IMG/VR virus record: IMGVR_UViG_3300042549_009479
Span: 1-26,678 of that record
Reading direction: 5' to 3' (one strand)
Length of the DNA: 26,678 nt
Origin: a virus
Made by a program: the position numbers and the translations under genes. Below are positions 6,743 through 16,564 of this stretch, in pieces. The notes beneath the pieces were generated by a model. The model did no database searches. It had not been told where the DNA came from and saw only the letters and a list, made by a program, of their open reading frames with translations. Position 1 is the first letter of the stretch, and every line of letters begins with the position of its first letter.

Positions 6743-9700
6743 ATGTCAAACGCTCCTGGTGGTATGCCGCCACTAAACGTCCGCATTCAGATTTCAACAA
6801 CTGGTGCTGGAAGTGCCGCGTCTGCAATGCGCACTGTTTCTGGCGCATCTAGAGCAATGGGCTCTTCTATTGCAGGCAGTGCTGTACCAATCAGAATGAT
6901 GGGTGACGCAATGCGTCAAACCGCATCGCTGATTAAATATTCTGTTCTCGGCGGATTTTTGAATATGGGCAAGGCGGCGATGGATGCCTCTCGCCAAATG
7001 GAAGTTTCAATGTCGCGCATTCAAGGTTTGGTTGGAATTAGCGCAGCCGAAGTAGAAAAAATGAAGCAATCAATCCTGGAACTTGGAGGCTCTACAACCA
7101 AATCTCCACTGGAACTTGCAGAGGCCTTGTACTTCATTACATCTTCTGGATTTAAGGGCGCAGCAGCGATGGATATTCTCGCCGTATCAGCCCGTTCCGC
7201 AGCCGCTGGACTCGGAGAAACTCAGGTTGTTGCTGATGCTTTGACATCGGTTATGAGCGCTTACGGAGAAGGTACATATGATGCTGCAGCCGCGGCAGAT
7301 ATTCTTACAATTGCAGTACGAGAAGGTAAGGCAGAAGCAGACCAATTTGCTCCAGCACTTGGCAAGGTGCTTCCAGTAGCAGCCGCTTTTGGTGCGACAT
7401 TTGAAGACGTTTCTGCTGGTGTTGCTGCATTGAGCCGTACTGGTGCAAGCGCTGGTACGGCTGCTATTTACTTGCGTCAAGTTTTGTCACAGTTGCTAAA
7501 GCCATCAAAGCAGGCATCGGACACAATGAAGGCAGTTGGAACCAGCGCAGAATCAATTAGGGCAGAAATTAGCGAAAAAGGACTCCTCGTAGCCCTGGAA
7601 AATCTAAATACAAGACTTGGTGGAAGCGAATACGAAGTTGCATCTACTGGTCTTGCAAAGGTGTTCGGTAATGTGCGTGCACTTACGGCTGTCTACTCAT
7701 TGCTTGGTCCAAACCTTGAGGCGAACCGTGACATATTTGCGGAGATGTCCAACTCCGCAGGAGCAGCAAGTGATGCTTTCGAAGTAGCAGCACAAACAGC
7801 AGATGCAAAATTAAAAGCAGCGCTTGGAGAAGTACAGGCGATAATGATTAGCCTTGGTGACCAAATCATGCCAGTGGTGTCTGACTTGGTTTCGTTCGGC
7901 GGTGCAATTCTTAATGGAGTTAACTCAGTAGTTGCATTTACTGGGAAACTTGGAATTGTTGGAACCGTCGTTGGAAAGATTGTTAAATATTTTATTGGCG
8001 CCACAACCGTTTTGTTCCTCTTCGCAAAAAGTGGACTCTTTGTCTTTACAAGGGGAGCAGCATTGCTTCGTTTGTTTGCCAACATGCAGATAACAATTAA
8101 AGGCCTCACTACTGGAATCCGAACAATGAGCGGAACCACGAAAGGCCTTGGGGCGAGCATGGGCTTTCTTGGGAAGAGCACCATGAAGTCATCTTTTTCG
8201 GTTAGCCAAATGAATTACATTACGGCCCAAGCCGCCATATCAGAGCAGGCATACTATCGAGCAATAGCGCTTACCACTGGCAATCAGACACTAAGAACAA
8301 TTGCAACACAGAAAGCGGCTACAGCGTCGACAACTGCAGCGGTAGCGAATCAAGGACTTGCCTGGAGCGAAATGATTGCTGCAGTAAACGCCAAAATACT
8401 TGGACGCGCTTTAATGAATATGATTCCAATTGTTGGAACAGTAATCATGGTCGGAATGATTTTGTTCGATATTTTCAAAGGAATATTTGGAAAGAAAAAA
8501 TCAGAAGAAGACGCGGATGGAATTGACAAGCGCGCAAAATCTCTTGGTGAACTAAATAAGTTAATGGGCGCAACAATAAAACTTGCAACCAGCGGTTTTA
8601 CCATGGAGGTAAAGGGTGAAAAAAATGATGAAGGGGTCAATGTTTTTGAGGAATTTAAAAAGACAATTCCAGAAGATTTCAATAACGCAGTTGAAGAAAT
8701 AAACAAACGAACAGGAAATGACTCGGAAAAGATTGCTCTTGCTGCTGGATTCCTGGACCAGTTGGTATTGACTGACAAACAGAGAACTATGTTCACTACA
8801 TTTCTAGCAGACATGCTGAATATATCAGGAAATGATATTTTGAACTTTGACAACTCTGGGACAGCAGCAGCAATTTCACAAAATATTGACGGAATGTTTA
8901 TACAAGCATTCCAAGGTTCAGACAAAGATTATCTAGACGAGGTAAGAAGGGAATTTGAAGGACCCCTTAATACTGCTGGGCAGCAGTTGGATGCGCTATT
9001 CGAGGGAGTAGTAAACGCTGACAATAGGCAGGGTGCGACAAACGACATTAAGTCAATATTTGATACAGCAGGTGATTCTGTAGGAAATTTATTAGATTCC
9101 ACTGGAGATGTTGTTTCATTTTCAAAGAGTCTTACGGTACTAAAAACAAAAATAGGCAACTCTGGGATGGCCCTGTATAGGCAAAATGAAATCCTGAATA
9201 GGTACACAGAGGCAGTATTAAAGAGTGTTACTGGAACGGCAGACTTCACCAGCGACTCCCAGGACCTCCAGACGGTGTTTAAAGATACTGGAAACCAATC
9301 AAAATTCATTGACGTTTTAGAGAAGGGAGGAATGACACTCACTGACGCAACGGCTGCAGTAGAAGAACTTACCTCCGCATATGACACAAATACAGTGATG
9401 GATGCTGCTGAACAATACGAAATATTCACTGGAATCGTTGATAAATATACAGTCGCTCAAGATGGTGCAAGTCAGTCACAAAAAGATGCCATGTCTTCCG
9501 CTTATGACCTTGGCTCTGAATTTGCTGATGGTTTGTCTCCAGCAATCCGCGAATTAGCGGATGATTATGAAAATGCAAAAAAAGCGCTCGACAACTACGC
9601 AAAAGGTCAAGAAGCAATAAAAGGAACTGCTGTTGGTCTTGATGACGCTGCTATTGACTACAGAGACTCCCTAAGAGGATTGAACGATGCGCTTAAAGAA

Positions 9701-11902
9701 AGTGGCGGCTCTTTAGGCAATAGTGCACTTGGCGATAAAGCAAAGACTGCAGTAAAGGGAGTTCAGGAATCAGTTCTTGAATATGTCAACGCATTCCAGG
9801 TAGCAAATCCAAGAGCAACCATTCAAGAGGTTCAGGATGTAGCAAGAGAAAAACTTGTTCAAGGGTACTCTGCTATCAAAGATGTCTTTAAACAAACTGG
9901 CGTAGATATTGAAGCAGGAAATGCATACCTAAATAGCATTAAATTTGACTTTACGGGTACTGGAGTTCTTGAAGAATATATAAGTACCTACTTTGGTGCG
10001 AATACAGACATGAAAAAACTTGCGGAAGAAGTCGCACCAGAACTACCGACTGCAGTATTGGACCAAATTGCTTCTGGAATTGTTGCAGACGGTGGAGCGG
10101 CCGCGGCTGCTGCGCTTCCTGGAGTACAGGCAATGGGAGATGCAATCCTTCAGCAATTCAAGGATTTTTGGGAGATTAAATCTCCATCCCAAGTAATGAA
10201 AAAAGAAATTGGTGCAAAATTAATTGACGGAATAGTGGCCGCAATCAATGACCCAGCCAGTGCCACAAAGATACAAAACGCTCTCGATAACATCGCAGTT
10301 AATCGCGCAAGCGCAAGAGCGCTAAAGGCTGCATCCGATAGGGGTGCAGCACTTGCTGCTGCATATGCAAATGGGGTACTTGGAAAAACGGCAGCAACGA
10401 CCATGCCGAAAGTAGAACTAGTCGGTGAGGATAACGCACTGGGCGATTTCAACCCAGGAGAGTCAACAGGAACTGGCGGCGGAAGCAGCGAGGCCACCCC
10501 TGCACAAAAGCGCGGAGATGCTTTTAGGGGTGGAAAACAATACGGAAGATTTTTCGGAAAAGGAATTACTAGAGGACTTGCTGAAAAATTCCTTGAAGAT
10601 AAGGGCAAGATAACCACTCCAGTGATGGACCTTATTGAAAAAGTTATTGGCGACTCATCAAACGCTCTTGGAACAATCGGAAAATACATTGATGCGCAGT
10701 TGGGATTCCAAAAGGCATTGAGCCAGAACCTCAAACTTGCCAACGAGCAGTTGCTGCTGCAATCAAACGTGGCAAAGGCCGAAAGAGACGCGCAGTTTGC
10801 TACAAGAAAGTTTGGAGCGCAAGGCGGTGCAGCGGTTACGGATTACGAAATTGCCCAAATTGAAGATTTGCAAAAGGCAGTTGAAAAAATAACCCGAGAT
10901 TACGCAATGCGTCGCACCGATATTCGGGCGGTTATTGATGCAGAGAATGCGCTCAATGAGGCAAAAGCAGCGTCTACAGAAATATCAGAAGATGTGATTA
11001 GCACTCAAAACGGTGTTATTGACGCTAACTTGGCGCTAAAAACTGCTGGATTAGAGTCCTCTAAATCAATCTATGACGTTGTCGAGGCGCAGAAAAAACT
11101 AACTGAAGCGGCTATAGATTTCAGGATTAATGGCAAGCAGGCAGTATCTGTGTTTGAGCAGTTTGCCGACCAGGCTTTCCCAGGTCTTGCTTATCAGGTT
11201 GATGAGGCCACTGGCGTCATGTACCGCGCTGGCGTGGCCCTCTCTGATGACAACGGTCTTTTCCTCAAGTCAATTAAAGGTCTAGGAGAAAAGATTTTTG
11301 GTGCTCTTGCAATTGCCGCCAAAGAGGCTGGAGCATTGAGCACCGTCCCAGAATTCTTCGAGCCAGCAAGGCCAATAGATACGCCAGTAGGTTCAGGCGC
11401 TGGTGCAGGCGCTGATGCAGGCGCTGGAAGAATTATTCCAAGCCAAGCCGAAAGGGCAAATAAGAACAGTCCATTCTTTGGTCAGAACGAAAGTGGCGGG
11501 TATTACGATACCTTCTATGCTGCAGTCAAGAATCTTCACCCTAGTTTTGACCTTGGAGGAAATAAAACCCTTCAGGAAGCAAAGTCGGCTTTTAAAAATC
11601 TTTATGACCTTTATGTAAAAAAGGGAAAAATTGCAAAACTTGCTTCTGGCGGTTTGGTCAATCGGCCAACATTTTCGCTCATTGGAGAGGCTGGACCAGA
11701 AATGGTGGTCCCCCTCAACGGGGTTGGAGTTACCACGGCGCTTGAAAGACTATCAGCGGTCAGAAGCATGAATACGGAAACAACATCAAGCGGGCGAGAG
11801 CAGGTATTCAATATAACGGTTAATAACCCAGTACCAGAAACTGCATCGGAATCAATCTCTCGCCGTATGCGTTCGCTCTCAACTGCTGGACTGTTTGGAT
11901 AG
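6743..11902 (+). CDS. Tape measure protein (TP901-type phage tail protein)
   Basis: At 1719 residues this is by far the largest gene, in the expected place after the chaperones. It sets tail length while the tube polymerises and is ejected with the DNA. About residues 80-320 form the conserved TP901/PhageMin_Tail core (ASRQMEVSMSRIQGL, SPLELAEALYFITSSG, GATFEDVSAGVAALSRTG, KVFGNVRALTAV). Hydrophobic, membrane-insertion-like stretches follow at about 402-445 and 556-580. The centre and C-terminal third are long Ala-rich helices and coiled coils. Near residue 1634 is the tape-measure motif ASGGLVNRPTFSLIGEAGPE, and a GAGAGADAGAG linker made from a 12-bp repeat lies near base 11396. No lysozyme or peptidase domain was recognised inside it. 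Taking about 1.5 angstrom per residue, the tail would be roughly 250 nm; that is a rule-of-thumb estimate. Confidence 0.95.
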   Translation: MSNAPGGMPPLNVRIQISTTGAGSAASAMRTVSGASRAMGSSIAGSAVPIRMMGDAMRQTASLIKYSVLGGFLNMGKAAMDASRQMEVSMSRIQGLVGISAAEVEKMKQSILELGGSTTKSPLELAEALYFITSSGFKGAAAMDILAVSARSAAAGLGETQVVADALTSVMSAYGEGTYDAAAAADILTIAVREGKAEADQFAPALGKVLPVAAAFGATFEDVSAGVAALSRTGASAGTAAIYLRQVLSQLLKPSKQASDTMKAVGTSAESIRAEISEKGLLVALENLNTRLGGSEYEVASTGLAKVFGNVRALTAVYSLLGPNLEANRDIFAEMSNSAGAASDAFEVAAQTADAKLKAALGEVQAIMISLGDQIMPVVSDLVSFGGAILNGVNSVVAFTGKLGIVGTVVGKIVKYFIGATTVLFLFAKSGLFVFTRGAALLRLFANMQITIKGLTTGIRTMSGTTKGLGASMGFLGKSTMKSSFSVSQMNYITAQAAISEQAYYRAIALTTGNQTLRTIATQKAATASTTAAVANQGLAWSEMIAAVNAKILGRALMNMIPIVGTVIMVGMILFDIFKGIFGKKKSEEDADGIDKRAKSLGELNKLMGATIKLATSGFTMEVKGEKNDEGVNVFEEFKKTIPEDFNNAVEEINKRTGNDSEKIALAAGFLDQLVLTDKQRTMFTTFLADMLNISGNDILNFDNSGTAAAISQNIDGMFIQAFQGSDKDYLDEVRREFEGPLNTAGQQLDALFEGVVNADNRQGATNDIKSIFDTAGDSVGNLLDSTGDVVSFSKSLTVLKTKIGNSGMALYRQNEILNRYTEAVLKSVTGTADFTSDSQDLQTVFKDTGNQSKFIDVLEKGGMTLTDATAAVEELTSAYDTNTVMDAAEQYEIFTGIVDKYTVAQDGASQSQKDAMSSAYDLGSEFADGLSPAIRELADDYENAKKALDNYAKGQEAIKGTAVGLDDAAIDYRDSLRGLNDALKESGGSLGNSALGDKAKTAVKGVQESVLEYVNAFQVANPRATIQEVQDVAREKLVQGYSAIKDVFKQTGVDIEAGNAYLNSIKFDFTGTGVLEEYISTYFGANTDMKKLAEEVAPELPTAVLDQIASGIVADGGAAAAAALPGVQAMGDAILQQFKDFWEIKSPSQVMKKEIGAKLIDGIVAAINDPASATKIQNALDNIAVNRASARALKAASDRGAALAAAYANGVLGKTAATTMPKVELVGEDNALGDFNPGESTGTGGGSSEATPAQKRGDAFRGGKQYGRFFGKGITRGLAEKFLEDKGKITTPVMDLIEKVIGDSSNALGTIGKYIDAQLGFQKALSQNLKLANEQLLLQSNVAKAERDAQFATRKFGAQGGAAVTDYEIAQIEDLQKAVEKITRDYAMRRTDIRAVIDAENALNEAKAASTEISEDVISTQNGVIDANLALKTAGLESSKSIYDVVEAQKKLTEAAIDFRINGKQAVSVFEQFADQAFPGLAYQVDEATGVMYRAGVALSDDNGLFLKSIKGLGEKIFGALAIAAKEAGALSTVPEFFEPARPIDTPVGSGAGAGADAGAGRIIPSQAERANKNSPFFGQNESGGYYDTFYAAVKNLHPSFDLGGNKTLQEAKSAFKNLYDLYVKKGKIAKLASGGLVNRPTFSLIGEAGPEMVVPLNGVGVTTALERLSAVRSMNTETTSSGREQVFNITVNNPVPETASESISRRMRSLSTAGLFG
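11396..11427 (+). repeat. 12-bp tandem repeat encoding GAGA/GADA linker
   Basis: GGCGCTGGTGCA, then GGCGCTGATGCA, then a partial copy. It encodes a flexible Gly/Ala linker in the tape measure protein before its C-terminal motif and is a likely site of slippage. Confidence 0.75.
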
Positions 11903-11911
11903 GATTAGATT

Positions 11912-12808
11912 ATGTCTTTGGTTTTGCCAAAATTTTCAGAGTGGTACACGGTAGACAATGTTGAGTTTGCTTCGCACGCGTACTGGATTGCAGATGTATC
12001 TAAGGGTCATGCTGGAAGAAAAGGCAAGGATATTGATATTCCTTCAATCCATGGTTCTGCATGGAGAGAAAAGCGATTTGAGGCACGAAAAGAATCTTGG
12101 ACAATTGTTATTACTGACGCGAATCCGACCACTGGAGTAACTGCCGCAACAGAGGCATCGCGACGAGCACAGTTCAACGAAAACTACGACGAAGTAATGT
12201 CTATTTTAAACAAGACTGGTTCTCAGTTGTTGATAAACCACAACAGAATCGACCCGAATAACTCATCGCTGATTGAGGTCAGAACTGCTTACGGAGAAAT
12301 CACTGGTAGTTACGACATCGACGAGCACAAAGACCTGCTTTATGCGCAGTTCAGCGTTGATGTTGAATACGCAGACCCACGATGGTACGACGTATCCGTT
12401 TTATCACCCGCGCTATCTGCAACAATTTCTACTGCGGCAAGCGTTGCATCAGTAACAAATACTTCGGCATCTATTGGAACTGCTCCAGTTACATATATGA
12501 CGATTACATTTGCACCGACTGGTGGGGACTCATTGATTAACCCACGGTTAACGAATTCAACATATTCCTCTCAGTCAATAATCGGGTACACAGGAACCAT
12601 TGCTAGTGGTCAGAGTATTGTGATAGATACCGAAAATCTAACGATGAAAACTGGAACTGGAACAAATGTTATCTCTGCGCTTTACAGGAGTGGCACCAGA
12701 CAAGACTGGATGGTTCTATTCCCCACAACCAATACACTTACATTTAGCGTGACTGGAACGACCAGTAGAGGGACATGCACCATAACTCATAGAAGGGCAT
12801 TTATCTAA
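11912..12808 (+). CDS. Distal tail protein (Dit-like)
   Basis: A 298-residue protein starting 9 bases after the tape measure stop. The N-terminal part contains a typical distal-tail sequence (GRKGKDIDIPSIHGSAWREKRFEARKESWTIVI) and a long helix with a beta hairpin around YDEVMSILNKTGSQLLINHNRI. The second half (about residues 190-298, VTYMTITFAPTGGDSLINPRL to the end) is beta-rich and resembles the galectin-like C-terminal domain of siphovirus Dit proteins. Dit forms the hexameric ring joining tube and tail tip. The stop overlaps the start of the hub protein (TAATG), as is usual. Confidence 0.85.
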   Translation: MSLVLPKFSEWYTVDNVEFASHAYWIADVSKGHAGRKGKDIDIPSIHGSAWREKRFEARKESWTIVITDANPTTGVTAATEASRRAQFNENYDEVMSILNKTGSQLLINHNRIDPNNSSLIEVRTAYGEITGSYDIDEHKDLLYAQFSVDVEYADPRWYDVSVLSPALSATISTAASVASVTNTSASIGTAPVTYMTITFAPTGGDSLINPRLTNSTYSSQSIIGYTGTIASGQSIVIDTENLTMKTGTGTNVISALYRSGTRQDWMVLFPTTNTLTFSVTGTTSRGTCTITHRRAFI

Positions 12809-15800
12809 TGCCCGTTGCAATCACCAGTTGGGATGTTCGCGTCGTTTCGGCGATGGATGTAAATACCGTGATTTCTTATGTACCAAGATGGACCTCGATT
12901 GAATTCTCAGACCAACTAAACGATGTTGGTTCTGGAAAAATTACTCATGATTTCAAGGACCCATTCTTTGCTCAGTTCGAGGCCGAAAATGGCAGGTCCC
13001 TGCTAACTGGGCCATACGCATTGCAGATTCTGCGAAACTCAACTCTGGTGTTCTCATTCTTCATTGAAGATGTTCAGGTAGACAGGCTTGCAGGTTCAGA
13101 AACAGTAACAATCTCTGGTCGTGGAATCGGCGCTGCTCTTGAATGGGCCGTCGTTTTGCCTGAAGGTTTATCTGGTACTACGAGAGTTGGAACCACAACT
13201 AGCAGTAAAGCGTCATTTTTTGACAGATTGTTTCCAGGCTATGCATGGAATGTTCGTTGCGCAACAACCGCAGCATTAACGGCATCGTACACAAATGGAA
13301 ATTATTCAGCCGCACACCCTGGAGTTGGAGCACAACTTCAGGCAACATCAAGCGGAAATATTAACTCTATTGGAATTGATGGAATTCAAGACCTAGTAAT
13401 TGGCGACACCATACTTGTAAAGAATCAGGCGAACCAAGCACACAATGGAATTTATTGGGTTCTGCAGACTGGCTCTCCATCAACCGTATTTGTGTTGCAG
13501 CGCTGGACAACATGCGATGGCTCCCCACTTAGCGACCTTGATGTGGGAAGTGCAGTATTTGTTCAAGAAGGAGTTCAAAACGGTTATAGCGTTTTCAGTC
13601 TTTCGTCAAATGGTTCAATGACAAACCCTAATCAAGTTGGAACAAATAACCTTGTTTTCTCTCCATTGACGACTGGCACATATACTGCCCTAAGTGCTTT
13701 TTGGCTTTTGTTTAAAGAAGCAGACAATGGATACGAATACTCATCTGAAGCAAGTGAGTTCGGTACAGAAATTCAATCGTCTGGACGAGGTGGTCCAGAA
13801 TTCGCTGTCTCTTGGCCGCTTTATCTTGATTCAGTAATCGATGCAAATGTCGGTCAACTTGATTCCAAAGGTTCTGTAGTTCAAGATGGTGGAGACTTTA
13901 GCGTTCCAGCAGGAAAGACGATGCTCGAAGTCATCAAACAGGTTGCCGACCAGACTGGTCTATCCTGGCACTTCTCTCCTTCTGGTTCTGTGAGTTTTGC
14001 AGTGACACCATTTACGCGAAATGGAGTTGTTCGCTCGACTCCCTATGGAACAGACAGAACATCTGGTTCTGCTGCGATGCTTTTTACACTTCCAGAACTT
14101 ACAAACTCCGATACAAAAACAAGTTCCACCGATAGGAGAACAATTGTTTGGGGCTCAGATGGCAGAAGTATTGACAGGCTTGAGTCAACAAATAAATCAA
14201 TCTTTGGAATTCGCGAGTCATATTTTGAAAATACATCTTCTGATGCTGCAGCAGTTGCCAACTTCACTGGAAGCGCAATGCGAAAAATCGATGGTGGTAA
14301 AATTTCGCAGACCATAAAGTTTGTAGAACAGCAAGGACAAACTGCATGGATTGACTTTTCTGTTGGCGACAAAGTTTTAGTTGAGAGCGCAATTGGTGTA
14401 TTCAGTGAGCAAATAGTCTCAGCCTTATCAGCAACGGTAAGCGCTTCAGATGAACACAACATCGAGATAACTCTCGGTGAGGTATTTCCAGATATTGCTT
14501 CTGACCTCGAGGCACAGGCAGGATTTGGTGCACTAAACGCCGCAACCATTGCATCATTTTCTGGAACTCCACCAAATGTGAGTCTTCCACCACCGACACC
14601 AAGAACTGCCGTTGCATCCACTGCTGGCATGAGCAACAGAGTAACTGTTACATGGGATAATCCAAACTCTGGTCGAGTCAGCAAGTACGAAGTTGCTGTT
14701 TACAGGCAAGGAACGACAAAGATTCCGACCTCGGTGGTGCGACGAGGAAACATCGTTTCAGCAACATTTTCATCTCCGCACGCTCTCACCAATGGGATGT
14801 ATGTAAATATCACCTCGGACGAAGGATTTGGTGGATTCAATATTCCTCTTCTAAATACCAGTTCAAGTGTTATCTACTATGCAAATTCTGGCCCAGACTT
14901 TACGGCAACGAATGCAGTAGGCGTTGCTCAAGTACTTGAATACACGGTAGTTGATGTTGATGGAACCAAAGATACAGCAACTATCGAAAACCTTGGAGCC
15001 CCTGGACAGACATACTCATACCACGTAACCCCCTATAACGAATATGGACTCGCTGGGGAGGTAAGTGCAGCACAAACTTTTGCATCCTCAAATGAGCCAT
15101 TCACTCTTGTTGGTTCTGCTGTGCAGTCTGCAACCTATTCTCAAAATATCAGCGGATGGAAGATTTCAGCAAACGGAGCAGCAGAATTCAACTCAATAAC
15201 GCTTCCAAGTTCCAGTGCTGCGTTGGATATTGGCGGAGATGATGCTGATTCTTTTCATGTTGACTCAACTGGAAATATGTGGCTTGGTGCAAGCATTGCC
15301 AACAAAGCAACCGCCCCGTTTCGTGTTACAAATGCTGGCTACCTGACGGCAAATACTGGACAGTTTAAGGGCCAGTTGGATGTTGGCAGCGGCAATACAT
15401 CGTTCCATGTTGACACTGCTGGAAACATGTGGCTCGGAAATGCTTCTTATGCTTCTGCACCATTTAAGGTTTCCAATACTGGAAGCATCACCGCAACAAC
15501 TGGAACATTTAGCGGAAATCTTAATGGTGGAACAATTGACATTGGTGATTTTGATACAACATCGTTTCATGTGGATTCCTCTGGCAACATGTGGGTCGGT
15601 GCATCAACATACGCAGCAGCGCCATTTAAAATTTCATCGGCTGGATTTGTTACATCTGCGAATGGTGCGACGTTTACTGGCGGATTGTCAAGCACGAGCG
15701 ACGCCAGTTTTGCTGGAGGCGATGGCAGGCAGTCCTACATCCAGAACGATGGAAGATTTCAGTCAATTAGTGGCGGAACGGTTTATGCAGAAATGGGACT

Positions 15801-16359
15801 ATCTGGTGTTAAAACACAAGCGCTTATTGCTCAACATCAAAACCATATAGACTTCTTTGGCGAGTACGCTGGATTTAGACACAATATGTCGTTTGGAATT
15901 GGGGATTCAGCGTTCTCGGCAGCGTTTGTTGCAACAGGAAACCCAGCCGCAAACGCTGGATTTTCTGGAGTTGCGACTAGGGTGTCTGATAATTATCAGT
16001 ATTCTTATAATCCTGGATTTGTAACTTCTGATAGAAGAACAAAAATCAACATTGCAGATGTTGATGATGATTTTGAAGATAGATTTTTAAATCAAGTTAA
16101 AATTTACCAGTTTGATAAAATAAACTACGCAAACGATAACGACTTGCATGCATACGGAAAGCATCTCGGCGTAATAGCGGACGAATTAAGAGAAATTTTT
16201 CCACAGTGGGAAACCAGCATTAGTCTACGAGACCCAGACGGCGCAGACAGCCATGTTTTACGAGCCGTAAACTATGAGGCCATGATTCCCGCCCTTATTT
16301 GGATTTGCCAGAGATTAAATACGCGAATTCAAGAACTCGAGGCTAGACTGGTCATATGA
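12808..16359 (+). CDS. Tail hub/tip protein fused to a fibre and S74 intramolecular chaperone
   Basis: A mosaic protein of 1183 residues. Residues 1-145 and about 293-590 look like a Tal-type tail hub (SIEFSDQLNDVGSGKI, LLTGPYALQILRNS, GRGIGAALEWAVVLP, then MLEVIKQVADQTGLSWHFSPSGSVSF). They are split by an inserted module at about 146-292 of the type seen in phage adhesins (VRCATTAALT, IDGIQDLVIGDTILVKNQ, NGIYWVL, VFVQEG). A fibronectin III-like domain follows at about 598-758, itself carrying an insert near 647-706. Three repeats with the core FHVDSxGNMWLG come next. The C-terminal about 110 residues are a peptidase S74 chaperone domain, beginning TSDRRTKINI; in that family the chain is cut between Ser and Asp, here Ser1074 and Asp1075, after it has helped a trimeric fibre fold. 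The protein probably recognises the host surface. Confidence 0.88.
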   Translation: MPVAITSWDVRVVSAMDVNTVISYVPRWTSIEFSDQLNDVGSGKITHDFKDPFFAQFEAENGRSLLTGPYALQILRNSTLVFSFFIEDVQVDRLAGSETVTISGRGIGAALEWAVVLPEGLSGTTRVGTTTSSKASFFDRLFPGYAWNVRCATTAALTASYTNGNYSAAHPGVGAQLQATSSGNINSIGIDGIQDLVIGDTILVKNQANQAHNGIYWVLQTGSPSTVFVLQRWTTCDGSPLSDLDVGSAVFVQEGVQNGYSVFSLSSNGSMTNPNQVGTNNLVFSPLTTGTYTALSAFWLLFKEADNGYEYSSEASEFGTEIQSSGRGGPEFAVSWPLYLDSVIDANVGQLDSKGSVVQDGGDFSVPAGKTMLEVIKQVADQTGLSWHFSPSGSVSFAVTPFTRNGVVRSTPYGTDRTSGSAAMLFTLPELTNSDTKTSSTDRRTIVWGSDGRSIDRLESTNKSIFGIRESYFENTSSDAAAVANFTGSAMRKIDGGKISQTIKFVEQQGQTAWIDFSVGDKVLVESAIGVFSEQIVSALSATVSASDEHNIEITLGEVFPDIASDLEAQAGFGALNAATIASFSGTPPNVSLPPPTPRTAVASTAGMSNRVTVTWDNPNSGRVSKYEVAVYRQGTTKIPTSVVRRGNIVSATFSSPHALTNGMYVNITSDEGFGGFNIPLLNTSSSVIYYANSGPDFTATNAVGVAQVLEYTVVDVDGTKDTATIENLGAPGQTYSYHVTPYNEYGLAGEVSAAQTFASSNEPFTLVGSAVQSATYSQNISGWKISANGAAEFNSITLPSSSAALDIGGDDADSFHVDSTGNMWLGASIANKATAPFRVTNAGYLTANTGQFKGQLDVGSGNTSFHVDTAGNMWLGNASYASAPFKVSNTGSITATTGTFSGNLNGGTIDIGDFDTTSFHVDSSGNMWVGASTYAAAPFKISSAGFVTSANGATFTGGLSSTSDASFAGGDGRQSYIQNDGRFQSISGGTVYAEMGLSGVKTQALIAQHQNHIDFFGEYAGFRHNMSFGIGDSAFSAAFVATGNPAANAGFSGVATRVSDNYQYSYNPGFVTSDRRTKINIADVDDDFEDRFLNQVKIYQFDKINYANDNDLHAYGKHLGVIADELREIFPQWETSISLRDPDGADSHVLRAVNYEAMIPALIWICQRLNTRIQELEARLVI
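15223..15690 (+). repeat. Three 51-53-residue fibre repeats (FHVDSxGNMWLG type)
   Basis: Units begin at 15223, 15376 and 15535. Each encodes an LDIG/LDVG/IDIG strand, the FHVD(S/T)xGNMW(L/V)G core, (A/T)APF(K/R)(V/I)(S/T) and a turn with Thr/Gly. Repeats of this kind form the trimeric beta-helical shaft of phage fibres ahead of an S74 domain. Confidence 0.85.
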
Positions 16360-16505
16360 GCGAAAATCAAACACCACAGCCAGATATCAGCGAAGTAATT
16401 AATGACCTGTCCGTACAGGTTGCCACAATGTCGCGCGATTTGGCTATTCAAAGGTCTATCATTAACCAACTTAATAAAAAGATTGTTGAACTAGAAACAA
16501 AATAG
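16356..16505 (+). CDS. 49-residue coiled-coil protein
   Basis: A short gene starting at an ATGA overlap with the tail fibre stop and ending TAG at 16503-16505. The product begins MSENQTPQPDISEVI and continues as one amphipathic helix (VQVATMSRDLAIQRSII, then NKKIVELETK) with a heptad-like Val/Met/Leu/Ile spacing, so a small coiled coil is likely. It is the last gene of the tail operon, so it may be a fibre partner or a minor structural factor. The function is unknown. Confidence 0.7.
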   Translation: MSENQTPQPDISEVINDLSVQVATMSRDLAIQRSIINQLNKKIVELETK

Positions 16506-16506
16506 G

Positions 16507-16535
16507 TTGCAATCTAAATTTGGCTGATGTATAGT
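16507..16535 (+). promoter_or_regulatory. Sigma70-type promoter of the replication/modification block
   Basis: TTGCAA (16507-16512), exactly 17 bases, then TATAGT (16530-16535). The -10 box is identical to that at 6016 and the -35 shares TTGC. It is followed by a strong AGAGGAGG ribosome site and ATG 16565. It probably drives the long run of replication and DNA-processing genes that follows. Confidence 0.75.
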
Positions 16536-16564
16536 CAACTTACTTAACTAACAGAGGAGGCCGT

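Noticed and set aside
7693-10743. Several reverse-strand open frames of 160-200 codons inside the tape measure gene
   Set aside because: They are opposite a long, well-supported gene, show no motif, and no neighbour is on the reverse strand.
14043-14684. 213-codon reverse-strand open frame
   Set aside because: Shadow of the tail hub gene; no start signal and low-complexity product.
15380-15850. 156-codon + strand open frame in the tail fibre
   Set aside because: Alternate frame created by the fibre repeats; the real frame has clear fibre repeats and an S74 domain.
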